The notes under the pieces were generated by a model. That model saw only the letters and a list, made by a program, of their open reading frames with translations, was not told the origin of the DNA and did not search any database. Source: Ga0077553 sp038215275 (lineage in GTDB: Bacteria > Acidobacteriota > Terriglobia > Bryobacterales > Bryobacteraceae). Taken from it: DNA of 64,000 nucleotides. Location of the stretch: assembly GCA_038215275.1 (NCBI GenBank), contig JBBQRA010000002.1:1-64000 (forward strand), written 5' to 3'. Every line of letters starts with the position of its first letter. The first letter of the stretch is position 1. Of this stretch, positions 7,233-16,500 are shown piece by piece. Made by a program: the position numbers and the translations under genes.

Positions 7233-10200
7233 ATGCCGACGATCCACGAGATGAAGGAGCAGGAGCTCCTCGAAACGCCAGTACTCCTGTTTGAATGCGA
7301 ATTGCGAGATGGACAGCGACACTTCTGGGCGACTCATCGAGTTGAGTTCGAAGGTGGTGTATATGAAGCGAGGTTGTTGGAGCATACGGGATTCGACCTT
7401 CGAGCGTACTCCGAAGATGGAATCGACGCCTCGGCGAAGGTGAGTCTGGTCTTAGCGAACGCAGACTCGCGCTATTCTCAGATAGAAAGGGCAGTTGGAT
7501 TTAAGGGCTCGCGCCTACGAGTGCAGTTCGCCTTCTTTGATCTTGTCGCGAATGTTCCGGTTTCGGAGGCGATCACGATCTTCCGCGGTTCAGGAAATGC
7601 GCCCGATCAGATTCGTGAGTCGACGTTTCGGATCACCTTTAATAATCGGCTGAACTTCCAGAGAATTCTGTTGCCCGAAGTGCGGATTCAGAAACGGTGC
7701 CCCTGGCTGTTTCCGACGACAGCCGAGCAACGAACTGAGGCAATCACTGGAGGTCCGCGGGGGGTATACTCTCCGTTCTTCCGCTGTGGCTACTCCGCAG
7801 GCGAGGAGGGCGGAGTAGGGAACCTGAACGGTGAGCAACCATTCAACAGTTGCGATTACACTCGAAAAGCATGTATGGAGCGTGGGATGTTCCGCGCGGA
7901 TTCGCTGGTACGGATTACCCGCAGGTTTGGCGGGATCGAATTTGTACCATCAAGCACCTCAGTCAGGGGACACGGCGACAAAGCCTACTCGATGTCCGCA
8001 GTTCAATCAAATGAGGCAAAATACAATGACTTCGTTCCGCTCGTTTACGGGACTTGTTGGATACAGCCGCCAATTACCCTAGCTAGAAACGATGGAAATC
8101 TTACTCGCATGGAAGCGTTGTTGGCGTTAGGTGAGATCGAGGGCGTTCTGAAAGTTGTGGTAAATGACGTCGAGATACCTTTGGCGATCAATGGAACGAA
8201 TATGACCGCGACGGGATGGTATCACTGGGTCGGCGGCGGCAATCGAACCGGTGACTTTAATTTGAATTTCGCAGACGGCCTAGGGGAACCGCTCGGGGAT
8301 CCGTACGGCAGCATGGCGTATCTTTCCATTGTGGTACCAAGCCGGATCCAGGATGGGCGCTCACTCCCTCAGGTCCAAGTTTTGCTCAGAGGTTCCAAGG
8401 TTCCCCTCTTCGATACTGCAGGGGATACTATCTCCATTTCATTTACCAGCAATCCGGCATGGATTCTGTTGGATGTTTTGAGAAGAAGCGGGTGGAGCCT
8501 TGACGAGATCGATGTGCCGAGCTTTAGCAACACCGCCGCATACTGCGACGACGAAATCGAGACGCACGATTTGCACGGTAACGCTTTGATGCTTCCCCGC
8601 TATCAGTGCAATCTAGCACTCCGCCGCCGGCGGAGTGCGGCGGAGGTTATTCGTGGGATCCGCAATTGTGCAGGGCTATATCTGACTTTCGGCTACGCTG
8701 GCAAGCTGCAATTGCGGCAGGAGTCAACCCTTGGCGTTCAGCAGCCGGCGCTTTCGAACGGATCTAACGCCTCGATGCCGCTGTTCGGCGGCTGGCCTGC
8801 CTATGAGTTCGATGAGGGGGACATCCTGAGAGATTCGAGTGGGGAGCCCAAGCTTCGAGTGTACTCTCGGAACTCGGCTGATACTCCCAATCGATACAGT
8901 GTGGAATTTCAAGACGCCTTCAATGAGTATCAGCAGGACTCGTTCTCTCTTCTGGATTTGGAGGATGTCGTAACCGTCGGGCAGGAGATTAGTGCTTCGC
9001 TGCCGGCCTTGGGGTTAGCGAATTTTGACCAGGCTTCACGAGTTACGAAACTGCATTTGCTCAAGAGTGTTCGCGGTAACGTCTACCTGGAGATTGTCAG
9101 TTCTGTGAAGGCCTTAGGTATTCAGCCGGGAGACCTCGTGACAGTAACCTATACCAAAGAGGGGCTCGATCGCCAGCTGTTTCGGGTTCTTCGTCTGACT
9201 CCTGGGCTCAACTTTCGAACGGTCCAGTTGACACTGCAGTGGCACGACGAAAGCTGGTACGTGCTTACGGCGGGCAATGGTATGGAATCTTCAGGCCGGC
9301 AGCCGAGGTACGAGCTCGGGCTACCGCGGCCACTCATCGGATCCGTTCTGGATGAGGAGGGAGTACCCCAGTTTGGAATCGCTGAAACATATACTGAGGA
9401 GACGGACGGCCGAGCCAGAACTGAGCTATCAGTAAGTTTCCATGAGCCCACGAGGCCAGCGGGTTCCCGGGCGGGAATTCCGCTCCTTTCGCTTAGCCCG
9501 ACGACGGAGTCGGCCGGTGGCTCTTTATCGGGTGATCAGATCCTATACTATACGGTCACTGGATTGGATTCGGAGCAGCGGGAAGGTGGAGCCTCATTTG
9601 TGGTTCGGGCGTTAGTACCTCCTGGTACGGACACCAACTTTGTAACGCTGACCGGTCTAAGTTTTGGGCCAGGAACAGAGTCGTTCAACGTCTATAGAGG
9701 ACCGAACCCTCAGCAACTCGCGCGGATCGATACAGGTCATGTGATCGCGCCTTCATTTGTAGATGCCGGCTTGGCGGCCGGGTTGATCTCGCCGCCGGAC
9801 GAAAACTTTTCACATGCAAATTTCTATTGGCGTCTGGAACTCCAAGGTGAATGGGTAGCGGCCATCTCTTCGCTGACGACGATTGGCAATCCACTTCTGA
9901 CCATGCTGCCGAACGAGTGGCGGGCGAAGATGGTTCGAATCACGAAAGGGAGAGGTCTAGGCCAGGAACGGCGAATTGACTCAAACACGTCCACCGAGTG
10001 TCTATTGACGGAGTCTTGGAGCGTAGAGCCAGACGCTTCCAGTAGTTGGGTGGTGGTTGACTCAAGTTGGGCACCCGCTGCTACGACGTCGTCGAGTCCG
10101 GCAACATTTGCGGTTCCCAATCGGGAGGGAGCCACGTTACAGGTCACCGGCCGGGCTGCCAATGCGAGTAATCGGGAATGCTCGCCTGAGTTGTCACCGG

Positions 10201-11147
10201 TCACTCGCTGGAGGCTAAACGGGTCGAGTGGGTCGCTATTGGATCAAGATGCTCCTCCTGTTCCGACATTCGCACTTAGCACTACGGGAGACGGAACTAT
10301 TGAAGTTCAGTCCGTCGGGTTTTCGGAGCTTCTTAACACTCGGACTATAACAGCCGGTACGTTAGTCCTGCAGTATTGGAACGAACTGCGGAGTCCCTCT
10401 ATCACAACGCTTTCGACCGATCTGGATGCTGAGAATGACGTCGTGGTGTTCTCCCCGCCGGGTCAGGTTAGCGTGGGCCAGATCGTTCAGATGGGGCGGG
10501 AGTTGCTGGAAGTGCTCTCAGTATCGAATGAAGGAAATGCGATGCAGGTCCTGAGAGGATCTCACGGGTCGCCCATTTCACAGCACTTCATGGGTACCGT
10601 TTTGTATCCCTTGGACTCTCGAGCGGAGATCTTACCTTTCGGCCGGGATTTCTTTGGTTCGCCAGCAAGTGGAAGTTACGCGTTTAGCGTTCACTTGCCA
10701 GGCGTTCGGGTAGCAGGCGTCAGTTTGTATCTGACGAACGCTCGTGGGAACTCCGAGGTGTCTCGGCGCGGTGTCACCAGCACGCTTGACGATGGCCTTC
10801 GAACCATGCAAGGCGGACAAGTCACCATTCAGCTTTCGGGTTGGCTGGCCATCGAGGACTCGGCGACGCCACCCCTGTTTGTGGATCGACCACTGGTTAT
10901 GCGGGACGTCTTTGCCGTGGTGCAGGAGGCACCGAGCATCGGTCCGGTAACGTTGCGTCTCCGGCAAGACAATGATGAAATCTGTCTACTTACCATTGAA
11001 CCAGGAACGACGACCTCAAACGTTGTAGATGGCTTCGCTTTACCGCCGCTGCGAAACGGCGCCTACCTCAACCTTGATGTTGTCAGTCTCTCTCAGAGCG
11101 CTGAGAGTACACCTGGAAGCGATCTTACAGTAACAATTCGGCTTTGA
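7233..11147 (+). CDS. Large phage tail hub/tip protein with fibronectin-like domains
   Basis: 1304 residues. The frame is open from TTG 7200, but ATG 7233 with GGAG 7221-7224 eight bases ahead is the better start. Residues 1-110 look like a baseplate hub domain (ETPVLLFECELRDG, then a segment resembling gene-transfer-agent and siphophage hub N-termini); residues 250-640 are a second beta-rich body with VGQEI and QPGDLVTVTYT turns; residues 720-860 contain fibronectin type III-like repeats (YYTVTGLDSEQREGG, ESFNVYRGPNPQQL); the C-terminal 250 residues are beta-sandwich. Such proteins close the tail tube and carry receptor-binding parts. The stop TGA overlaps a TTG of the next frame. Confidence 0.6.
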   Translation: MPTIHEMKEQELLETPVLLFECELRDGQRHFWATHRVEFEGGVYEARLLEHTGFDLRAYSEDGIDASAKVSLVLANADSRYSQIERAVGFKGSRLRVQFAFFDLVANVPVSEAITIFRGSGNAPDQIRESTFRITFNNRLNFQRILLPEVRIQKRCPWLFPTTAEQRTEAITGGPRGVYSPFFRCGYSAGEEGGVGNLNGEQPFNSCDYTRKACMERGMFRADSLVRITRRFGGIEFVPSSTSVRGHGDKAYSMSAVQSNEAKYNDFVPLVYGTCWIQPPITLARNDGNLTRMEALLALGEIEGVLKVVVNDVEIPLAINGTNMTATGWYHWVGGGNRTGDFNLNFADGLGEPLGDPYGSMAYLSIVVPSRIQDGRSLPQVQVLLRGSKVPLFDTAGDTISISFTSNPAWILLDVLRRSGWSLDEIDVPSFSNTAAYCDDEIETHDLHGNALMLPRYQCNLALRRRRSAAEVIRGIRNCAGLYLTFGYAGKLQLRQESTLGVQQPALSNGSNASMPLFGGWPAYEFDEGDILRDSSGEPKLRVYSRNSADTPNRYSVEFQDAFNEYQQDSFSLLDLEDVVTVGQEISASLPALGLANFDQASRVTKLHLLKSVRGNVYLEIVSSVKALGIQPGDLVTVTYTKEGLDRQLFRVLRLTPGLNFRTVQLTLQWHDESWYVLTAGNGMESSGRQPRYELGLPRPLIGSVLDEEGVPQFGIAETYTEETDGRARTELSVSFHEPTRPAGSRAGIPLLSLSPTTESAGGSLSGDQILYYTVTGLDSEQREGGASFVVRALVPPGTDTNFVTLTGLSFGPGTESFNVYRGPNPQQLARIDTGHVIAPSFVDAGLAAGLISPPDENFSHANFYWRLELQGEWVAAISSLTTIGNPLLTMLPNEWRAKMVRITKGRGLGQERRIDSNTSTECLLTESWSVEPDASSSWVVVDSSWAPAATTSSSPATFAVPNREGATLQVTGRAANASNRECSPELSPVTRWRLNGSSGSLLDQDAPPVPTFALSTTGDGTIEVQSVGFSELLNTRTITAGTLVLQYWNELRSPSITTLSTDLDAENDVVVFSPPGQVSVGQIVQMGRELLEVLSVSNEGNAMQVLRGSHGSPISQHFMGTVLYPLDSRAEILPFGRDFFGSPASGSYAFSVHLPGVRVAGVSLYLTNARGNSEVSRRGVTSTLDDGLRTMQGGQVTIQLSGWLAIEDSATPPLFVDRPLVMRDVFAVVQEAPSIGPVTLRLRQDNDEICLLTIEPGTTTSNVVDGFALPPLRNGAYLNLDVVSLSQSAESTPGSDLTVTIRL

Positions 11148-11164
11148 CCGGAAGGGGAATTCTG

Positions 11165-13951
11165 ATGGTTGAGTATCTCGATAAACTGCGTCCGGACCGA
11201 GACCTACAGGTTTACTTTGAGCGACCCTCGGCGATTGCCGCGATGAGCGAAGCAGATGAGCAGTCGTTCGTGGTTTCCGGGACTTGGCGCCAGCAGTTCG
11301 ATTGGTGTGTGATTGAATGGAATCGCGACAACGTTTGGGAGCACCCTCTTTTCCGGAACCTTCCGGATGGCGACCTGAGTGGAATCCAGTTAACCTATGA
11401 AGAGGTCCGGGAGAACTGTATCGGGGTAGATTCTGACCTTTTCCCAACAGTGGATTGGCACAATCTTCGAGTGTGGGCCGACGACCCATCCGGTCAGGAG
11501 CAGTTTTACCAGGTCCCGTTGGTGCGCCACGCGACACCGATCGAGGGAGTTTATGTGCCCGCGCAGGCGACATTTACGTTGGAGGGGACGTTGGCGGGAG
11601 GCGAAGCTGTAGGGCTCGCCTGGATGAACGAGCATTACACTCACGTCTGCAGCGCGAGCGATGAGCTTGAGGATGTTGCTGAGGCGATCACCGAAAGCAT
11701 CAACAGCGCCATCGTAGGTTCTACGAGTATGGTGGCGGTACGAGATGGCCGCTCCATCACCGTGATGTATGTCGGGGCAGTGAACGGCGTACGGAGCGGT
11801 CTCGCAGAGAGCAAGACCGGTTTCAACGGCAACCGGGTCGGTGCATATGGACATGCCACGCCCGGGAGCGGTCTGCTTTGGGAAGTACCAGCTCAGACTT
11901 TGTCGGGAGGGGTCTCGCCATCCAAGTGGAGAATTTCAATAGAGTTTTCCTCGCTGATGGATCGCAATGACATTCCAGTGCCTGTAGGCCGGGTGCGCAA
12001 ACTCCGATGGACTTATGCGGCCGAGCTCCAGGCCGGAGAATATGTTCGAAGCGAGTTCGCGGTCAGTATAGCGAATTGGGTTGTCAGTGGAACGAACAAG
12101 CGATATCGCGTCGCGGGGCCGGGCTCGCGCCGAATTGATTGTCGCGATCCGAAGGTGGAGTACTATGGGCTCAATTGGAGTCCGTTTCTTCGGGGCAACT
12201 ACTCTGGCGGACAGATGCGTTGGACGAGCCAGTATAGCGACGGATTCTCGATTTCTTATCGATCCGATCAAGCTCACGAGCTCTTTCTGGGATCACGATT
12301 TTTGGATCAGGGTCCAGCTATAGCTTTCCGCCTGGATTCCGAACCGGCGAGAGTTTTTGACCTTCGGCGGGCGGGAGAAGATAGGCTGGTGCGGATTCCG
12401 ATAGGTCTGTATCCTCCCGGCGAGCATACCCTTTTTGTTACGCACAATGGACCTTCTGGATGGCACTTTTGGTTCGACTTCCTAGAGATTGCGGTCCCGA
12501 GCGATGCGGTCCGGGAGCAGCCGCCGATGCCTAAGTTGACCGCGGCGACGGATTGGGATACGGACCATTCGCTCGCCGTTCCCGCGGAACGTACGGCCTG
12601 GATGCTGCATACCCTGGGATTTCGAGGGCGCGTAAACCACTACGTGGGCGCCCTCATATTCTATGAGCTTTATAAAAAGGGGCATGTTTACGCGTCGTGC
12701 CAGGTCGACTTTCTGGGCACACCCGCGCCGAGCGAGTACACGGAGATTCAGATCGGAACTGAGGGCGATCCAGATTCGACGATCTCCGTTCGCCATTTAA
12801 ATTTGTTTGGCGATACGGCAACGACGATTGCAAAGGCATATGAGCTGGAGTTCAATCGAGGCTATACGTCGATTCGGGCAGAAGCTGTGGGGTCAAGCTT
12901 GTTCATCTTTTCTCGGAGAATGGGCTTGGCGGGTGAAATGACGACGGTCGTTGCGACCCCATCTAGAGGAGCCTTTGAAGTTCGCGTTGGCAGTCCTCAT
13001 ATGGAGGGAGCTGTGGAGGGAATCTGGACGACGGACCTTCACGCCCCGAATCTTATCAATCGCGCCTGCAGGGACTGGTCCCGCGAGTTTTATCGTGCCT
13101 GCCGAGCCTATGGATGGGACGTAACGGCAGCATTTTCGACCGAGTTGGAGCATGGCGATGTTTCACTCGAGGCCGGCATTGCTCAGCGATACGCTGATGG
13201 AACACCGTGCCTGCTCACAACTCCGGCATTGCAGACGAATTTTTCTCCGGAATCGCGCCAGTACTGGCAACGGGTGCACAAGGAGATGGCAGACATTCTC
13301 GTACAAGTGGGTTTGGTTCCTTATATGCAGCTGGGGGAGGTTCAGTGGTGGTACTTCCCGGGACCTTTCGCCATATCGACCGGGGTGAGCCTCCCTTATT
13401 ATGATGCGTTCACGCTGGACTCTTTCGAAGCCGAGTATGGTTTCGCCATGAGAGTGATCCCTCATCAATACGTGGATCCGTCGCTTTATCCTGAGGAAGC
13501 GGAGCATCTACCGAAGCTCATCGGGAGGTTTTGTGACGAGCTGATCGAGTACGTTCGGACGTTCCATCCCAATTGCCGCTATGAGGTTCTCTACCCCACC
13601 GATGTGAACGACACGCATTGGGGCAGGGTCGTGAACTTTCCGACGGACTCGTGGACGCCTGAAAAGCTGGAGGCGCTTAAAACTGAGAGTTTTAGCTTCA
13701 CTTTCGAGCGGAATCTGAACAAGTCGCGATATTCCATTGAGTTTCCGGCCAGTAAAGGGTTCGTTCGCTCTAAAAGCGCCTATCTAGTGGGACCGGGTGA
13801 CTCGACGACGACTTGGCTGAAGGAGGTGCAGATGGCGTTTTCAAGAGGCGTTGAATCCATCGTGCTCTTTGCGCTCGATCAGTTTTGCCTGATCGGATAC
13901 GAACTGCCCCTATTTCGAAATGTGCGAAGAAGCGCTCGACACGGATCCTAG
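11165..13951 (+). CDS. Tail-tip protein with glycosidase-like C-terminal part
   Basis: 928 residues from ATG 11165, chosen over the overlapping TTG 11144 because AAGGGGAA lies 8 bases upstream. The first 60 residues are variable; the middle contains two beta-rich, carbohydrate-binding-like domains (GYTSIRAEAVGSSLFIFSRR region among them). Residues about 620-900 read like an (alpha/beta)8 barrel, with LGEVQWWYFPGP at a strand end, a sequence type that carries the acid/base glutamate in glycoside hydrolases, and later SIVLFALDQFCLIG. It is the last gene of the phage module. Cell-surface glycan recognition or cleavage is a plausible but unproved role. Confidence 0.5.
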   Translation: MVEYLDKLRPDRDLQVYFERPSAIAAMSEADEQSFVVSGTWRQQFDWCVIEWNRDNVWEHPLFRNLPDGDLSGIQLTYEEVRENCIGVDSDLFPTVDWHNLRVWADDPSGQEQFYQVPLVRHATPIEGVYVPAQATFTLEGTLAGGEAVGLAWMNEHYTHVCSASDELEDVAEAITESINSAIVGSTSMVAVRDGRSITVMYVGAVNGVRSGLAESKTGFNGNRVGAYGHATPGSGLLWEVPAQTLSGGVSPSKWRISIEFSSLMDRNDIPVPVGRVRKLRWTYAAELQAGEYVRSEFAVSIANWVVSGTNKRYRVAGPGSRRIDCRDPKVEYYGLNWSPFLRGNYSGGQMRWTSQYSDGFSISYRSDQAHELFLGSRFLDQGPAIAFRLDSEPARVFDLRRAGEDRLVRIPIGLYPPGEHTLFVTHNGPSGWHFWFDFLEIAVPSDAVREQPPMPKLTAATDWDTDHSLAVPAERTAWMLHTLGFRGRVNHYVGALIFYELYKKGHVYASCQVDFLGTPAPSEYTEIQIGTEGDPDSTISVRHLNLFGDTATTIAKAYELEFNRGYTSIRAEAVGSSLFIFSRRMGLAGEMTTVVATPSRGAFEVRVGSPHMEGAVEGIWTTDLHAPNLINRACRDWSREFYRACRAYGWDVTAAFSTELEHGDVSLEAGIAQRYADGTPCLLTTPALQTNFSPESRQYWQRVHKEMADILVQVGLVPYMQLGEVQWWYFPGPFAISTGVSLPYYDAFTLDSFEAEYGFAMRVIPHQYVDPSLYPEEAEHLPKLIGRFCDELIEYVRTFHPNCRYEVLYPTDVNDTHWGRVVNFPTDSWTPEKLEALKTESFSFTFERNLNKSRYSIEFPASKGFVRSKSAYLVGPGDSTTTWLKEVQMAFSRGVESIVLFALDQFCLIGYELPLFRNVRRSARHGS

Positions 13952-13990
13952 CCTGATGCCATCATTTGCTGAATTTATACAAGTCGCGTC

Positions 13991-14019
13991 TTGCATTTAA
14001 CTGACTTTTGCTCTAATCT
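13991..14019 (+). promoter_or_regulatory. Candidate promoter of the ilv operon
   Basis: TTGCAT (13991-13996) and TAATCT (14014-14019) are separated by exactly 17 bases and resemble the -35 and -10 boxes of housekeeping promoters. Transcription would start near 14026, at or next to a GTG codon in frame with the leader peptide, so the leader could be translated from a leaderless transcript. Confidence 0.5.
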
Positions 14020-14055
14020 CAAGTAGTGAGCCGTTTGGATACCAGCGACGCGAAG

Positions 14056-14121
14056 ATGCAACCGCAACTCGGTCTTGGTTTTGGAGCCGCGAAAGGGGTT
14101 ACCGTACCGGTACCCGTCTAG
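14056..14121 (+). CDS. Valine-rich ilv leader peptide
   Basis: A 21-codon ORF beginning MQPQLGLGFGAAKG and ending VTVPVPV then TAG. Four of the last seven codons are valine (GTT 14098, GTA 14104, GTA 14110, GTC 14116), immediately before the stop, and the ORF sits between a promoter and a terminator ahead of ilvB. This is the classic layout of a ribosome-mediated attenuator that senses charged tRNA-Val. An in-frame GTG at 14026, the predicted transcription start, would extend it to 31 residues. No good ribosome binding site precedes ATG 14056, which favours the upstream GTG or another start. Confidence 0.7.
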   Translation: MQPQLGLGFGAAKGVTVPVPV

Positions 14122-14186
14122 TGGCAACGGACTCCCTACGGAATCTAAAGGCCACCAGCGGGGAAACCTGACCGGTGGCCTTTTTT
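14118..14186 (+). terminator. ilv attenuator: antiterminator and intrinsic terminator
   Basis: Terminator: GGCCACC 14150-14156 pairs with GGTGGCC 14174-14180, followed by TTTTTT. Alternative antiterminator: CTAGTGGC 14118-14125 pairs with GCCACCAG 14151-14158 (seven of eight positions), which uses the terminator's 5' arm. The antiterminator strand overlaps the leader stop codon 14119-14121. A ribosome waiting on valine codons leaves it free to pair, so transcription continues; a ribosome reaching the stop covers it, so the terminator forms. Confidence 0.7.
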
Positions 14187-14205
14187 AGTCTTTGGAGCAA
14201 TGTCG

Positions 14206-15933
14206 ATGTCTCAATTGATGAGTGGCGCTAAGATCCTCCTTGAATGTTTGGGGAGGGAGGGGGTTGATGTCATTTTTGGTTATCCGGGAGGAGTAACACT
14301 CCCGTTCTATGATGCCCTATATGACCACCCAATCCGGCACGTTTTGGTCCGTCATGAGCAGAACGCCGCCTTCGCGGCGCAGGGGTATGCGCGTTCGACC
14401 GGTCGGGTCGGCGTATGCTGTGCTACTTCTGGACCGGGAGCCACGAATTTGGTAACTGGCCTGGTTGACGCCATGATGGACTCGATTCCAATCGTCGCTC
14501 TCACAGGGCAAGTCTCGACCAAATTGATCGGCACGGACGCCTTTCAGGAAGCCGACACCTTCGGAATCACACGATCGGCGACCAAGCACAATTACTTGGT
14601 TAAGAATATCAAAGACCTTCCAGCGGTGATCCATGAGGCATTCTACATTGCCGCCTCGGGGCGGCCGGGACCCGTCTTAATCGATGTCACAAAAGACGTG
14701 TTTATGGCAAATGCCCACTACGAACCCGTCAACTCGATTCACCTTCCGGGCTACAAAGTCTATACCGAGGGCCACACTGGCCAAATTCGGCGCGCTGCAC
14801 AAATGATTCTCGAGGCAGAACGCCCGATGGTCTATGCGGGTGGTGGCATTGTTTTGGGAAATGCCCATGATGAACTTCGAGAGCTGGTTGAATTGATTGA
14901 TGCGCCTACTGTGTGCACGCTAATGGGCCTCGGTGGTTTGCCTTGCGATCACCCGAACTTCATTAGTATGCCCGGTATGCATGGCAGCTATGCCGCGAAC
15001 ATGGCCTTATCAGGCGCCGATCTGTTGATCGCGCTCGGGGTGCGCTTCGATGATCGAGTGACGGGACGGTTGGCTGCATTTGCGCCCCACGCCAAGATCA
15101 TCCACGTGGACATCGACCCGGCCGAGATTTCGAAAAATCGGAATGCTGACCTACCAATTGTTGGAGATCTAAAGCGGGTTTTGCCTAAATTGTGTGCAAA
15201 CGTTCGCGAAATTCAGAGCGAAACCGGAAATTTAGATCGCCCAGGTCTTAAGCAGTGGTGGAAACAGGTTCGCGACTGGAAAGAAGAGCATCCGCTCAAG
15301 CCGGTTTACTCGACCAGCGAAATCAAGCCGCAGCACCTGATGGCGGAGATTGACCGCATTTCAAACGGAAAAGCTATCGTCACGACAGACGTTGGCCAGC
15401 ATCAGATGTGGGCGGCCCAGCTGATCCGGTATAATGCTCCACGGCTCTGGATCAACTCAGGAGGACTGGGCTCAATGGGGTTTGGGTTGCCGTCAGCGAT
15501 CGGAGCGCAATTCGCGAATCCCGACCAGTTGGTTTTCTCCATCGTCGGCGACGGCGGGTTCCAGATGTCGCTTCCCGAACTAGCCACCTTGATGAATTAC
15601 GGCCTTCCCGTTAAGATTATCGTGATGAATAACGGTTATTTGGGCATGGTCCGTCAGTGGCAAGAACTGTTTTACAACAATCGGCTATGCTCTGTGACGT
15701 TGGACAGTTTCCCCGATCCAGCACTTCTCGCCGGCGCCTACGGATTTAAGGGACGCACGGTCGAGCAGCCTTCAGAATTGGCTGATGCGCTGAAGGAAGC
15801 GATTGAGTATAACGGACCTTATTTGCTGAACGTTAAGGTGACACCCACCGAGAACGTTTACCCCATGGTTCCAGCTGGGGGCGCCATCAATGAGATGGTG
15901 CTCGGACCGGTTCAACCTGCACCAGTTGCCTGA
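14206..15933 (+). CDS. ilvB: Acetolactate synthase, catalytic (large) subunit
   Basis: 575 residues. ATG 14200 lies only two bases from GGAG (14194-14197), so ATG 14206, eight bases away, is preferred. The protein condenses two pyruvates to acetolactate, or pyruvate with 2-oxobutyrate to acetohydroxybutyrate, using thiamine diphosphate, FAD and magnesium. Visible are the N-terminal pyrimidine-binding part with the catalytic glutamate (VRHEQNAAFAAQGYAR), the central FAD-binding part and the C-terminal diphosphate-binding GDGGFQM motif with the downstream NNGYLGM. Length is normal for the family. First structural gene of ilvB-ilvN-ilvC-cimA, under the attenuator at 14056-14186. Confidence 0.97.
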   Translation: MSQLMSGAKILLECLGREGVDVIFGYPGGVTLPFYDALYDHPIRHVLVRHEQNAAFAAQGYARSTGRVGVCCATSGPGATNLVTGLVDAMMDSIPIVALTGQVSTKLIGTDAFQEADTFGITRSATKHNYLVKNIKDLPAVIHEAFYIAASGRPGPVLIDVTKDVFMANAHYEPVNSIHLPGYKVYTEGHTGQIRRAAQMILEAERPMVYAGGGIVLGNAHDELRELVELIDAPTVCTLMGLGGLPCDHPNFISMPGMHGSYAANMALSGADLLIALGVRFDDRVTGRLAAFAPHAKIIHVDIDPAEISKNRNADLPIVGDLKRVLPKLCANVREIQSETGNLDRPGLKQWWKQVRDWKEEHPLKPVYSTSEIKPQHLMAEIDRISNGKAIVTTDVGQHQMWAAQLIRYNAPRLWINSGGLGSMGFGLPSAIGAQFANPDQLVFSIVGDGGFQMSLPELATLMNYGLPVKIIVMNNGYLGMVRQWQELFYNNRLCSVTLDSFPDPALLAGAYGFKGRTVEQPSELADALKEAIEYNGPYLLNVKVTPTENVYPMVPAGGAINEMVLGPVQPAPVA

Positions 15934-15947
15934 TCCAGGAATTCCCG

Positions 15948-16496
15948 ATGTTACAAATTATTTCTTTACTGATGGAGAACAAAGCCGGTGCACTCATGCG
16001 TGTTACTGGCTTGCTGACCGCACGCGGCTATAACATTGATAGCCTGACTGTAGCGCGCACGTTGGATCCTGGCTTGTCTCGAATGACGATCGCCGTGGAC
16101 ATTGAGGCTAATGGCAGAAGGCAGTTGATCAAACAGATGAATAAGTTGATCAACGTCTTGCAGGCTACTGACCTAACGGAAGGTCCGGCTGTAACCAGAG
16201 AGATGGTGCTCATGCGCGTTCGGGCGCTTCAAGAGGCACGAACAGCCATCCTGAAAGAGGCCGAGATTTTCGGAGCCCGAGTAGTGGATTCAACGATTGA
16301 AGGCTTTGCGTTGGAAGCCACTGGTGACATCGAGAAACTCGATGAGTTCATTAACATCATGCAGAGCTACGGAGAGATTGAAGTAACCCGTTCGGGCGCG
16401 GTAGCGGTTTCGCTCGAGGCTAAAAAATTGCGCCTTTCTCCGCCAATCCTTCGTGGCGAAGCGGTCATGGCCGAAGAAAAGAACGGAGTCCTTTAA
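15948..16496 (+). CDS. ilvN: Acetolactate synthase, regulatory (small) subunit
   Basis: 182 residues, 14 bases after ilvB with AGGA upstream. An N-terminal ACT domain (residues 1-75: LLMENKAGALMRVTGLLTAR, GYNIDSLTV) binds valine for feedback inhibition, and a C-terminal domain (about 85-160) contacts the catalytic subunit. Some bacteria call this subunit ilvH. Length is standard. It forms the holoenzyme with IlvB. Confidence 0.95.
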   Translation: MLQIISLLMENKAGALMRVTGLLTARGYNIDSLTVARTLDPGLSRMTIAVDIEANGRRQLIKQMNKLINVLQATDLTEGPAVTREMVLMRVRALQEARTAILKEAEIFGARVVDSTIEGFALEATGDIEKLDEFINIMQSYGEIEVTRSGAVAVSLEAKKLRLSPPILRGEAVMAEEKNGVL

Positions 16497-16500
16497 GATT

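Larger units (their letters stand above)
1..13951 (+). mobile_element. Partial tailed-phage-like structural module (prophage or domesticated particle)
   Basis: All genes from the window edge to 13951 point the same way, are tightly spaced and follow phage virion order: upstream gene end, scaffold-like protein, P22-type coat protein, small head-tail proteins, tail tube, tail chaperone pair, short tail protein, distal tail proteins, hub, tail tip. Base composition is visibly lower in GC than the downstream chromosome, where GC-rich codons dominate. The module stops 40 bases before the ilv promoter, with no integrase, attachment site, lysis genes or tRNA at that edge. The left boundary is outside the window. 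Whether this is an intact prophage, a remnant or a gene-transfer-agent-like particle cannot be decided from this part. Confidence 0.75.

Noticed and set aside
14095..14130. T-box antiterminator (TGG-containing) in the ilv leader
   Set aside because: The TGGC bulge would need a tRNA with discriminator G, not the A expected for Val, Leu or Ile tRNAs, and the leader peptide explains the region better.
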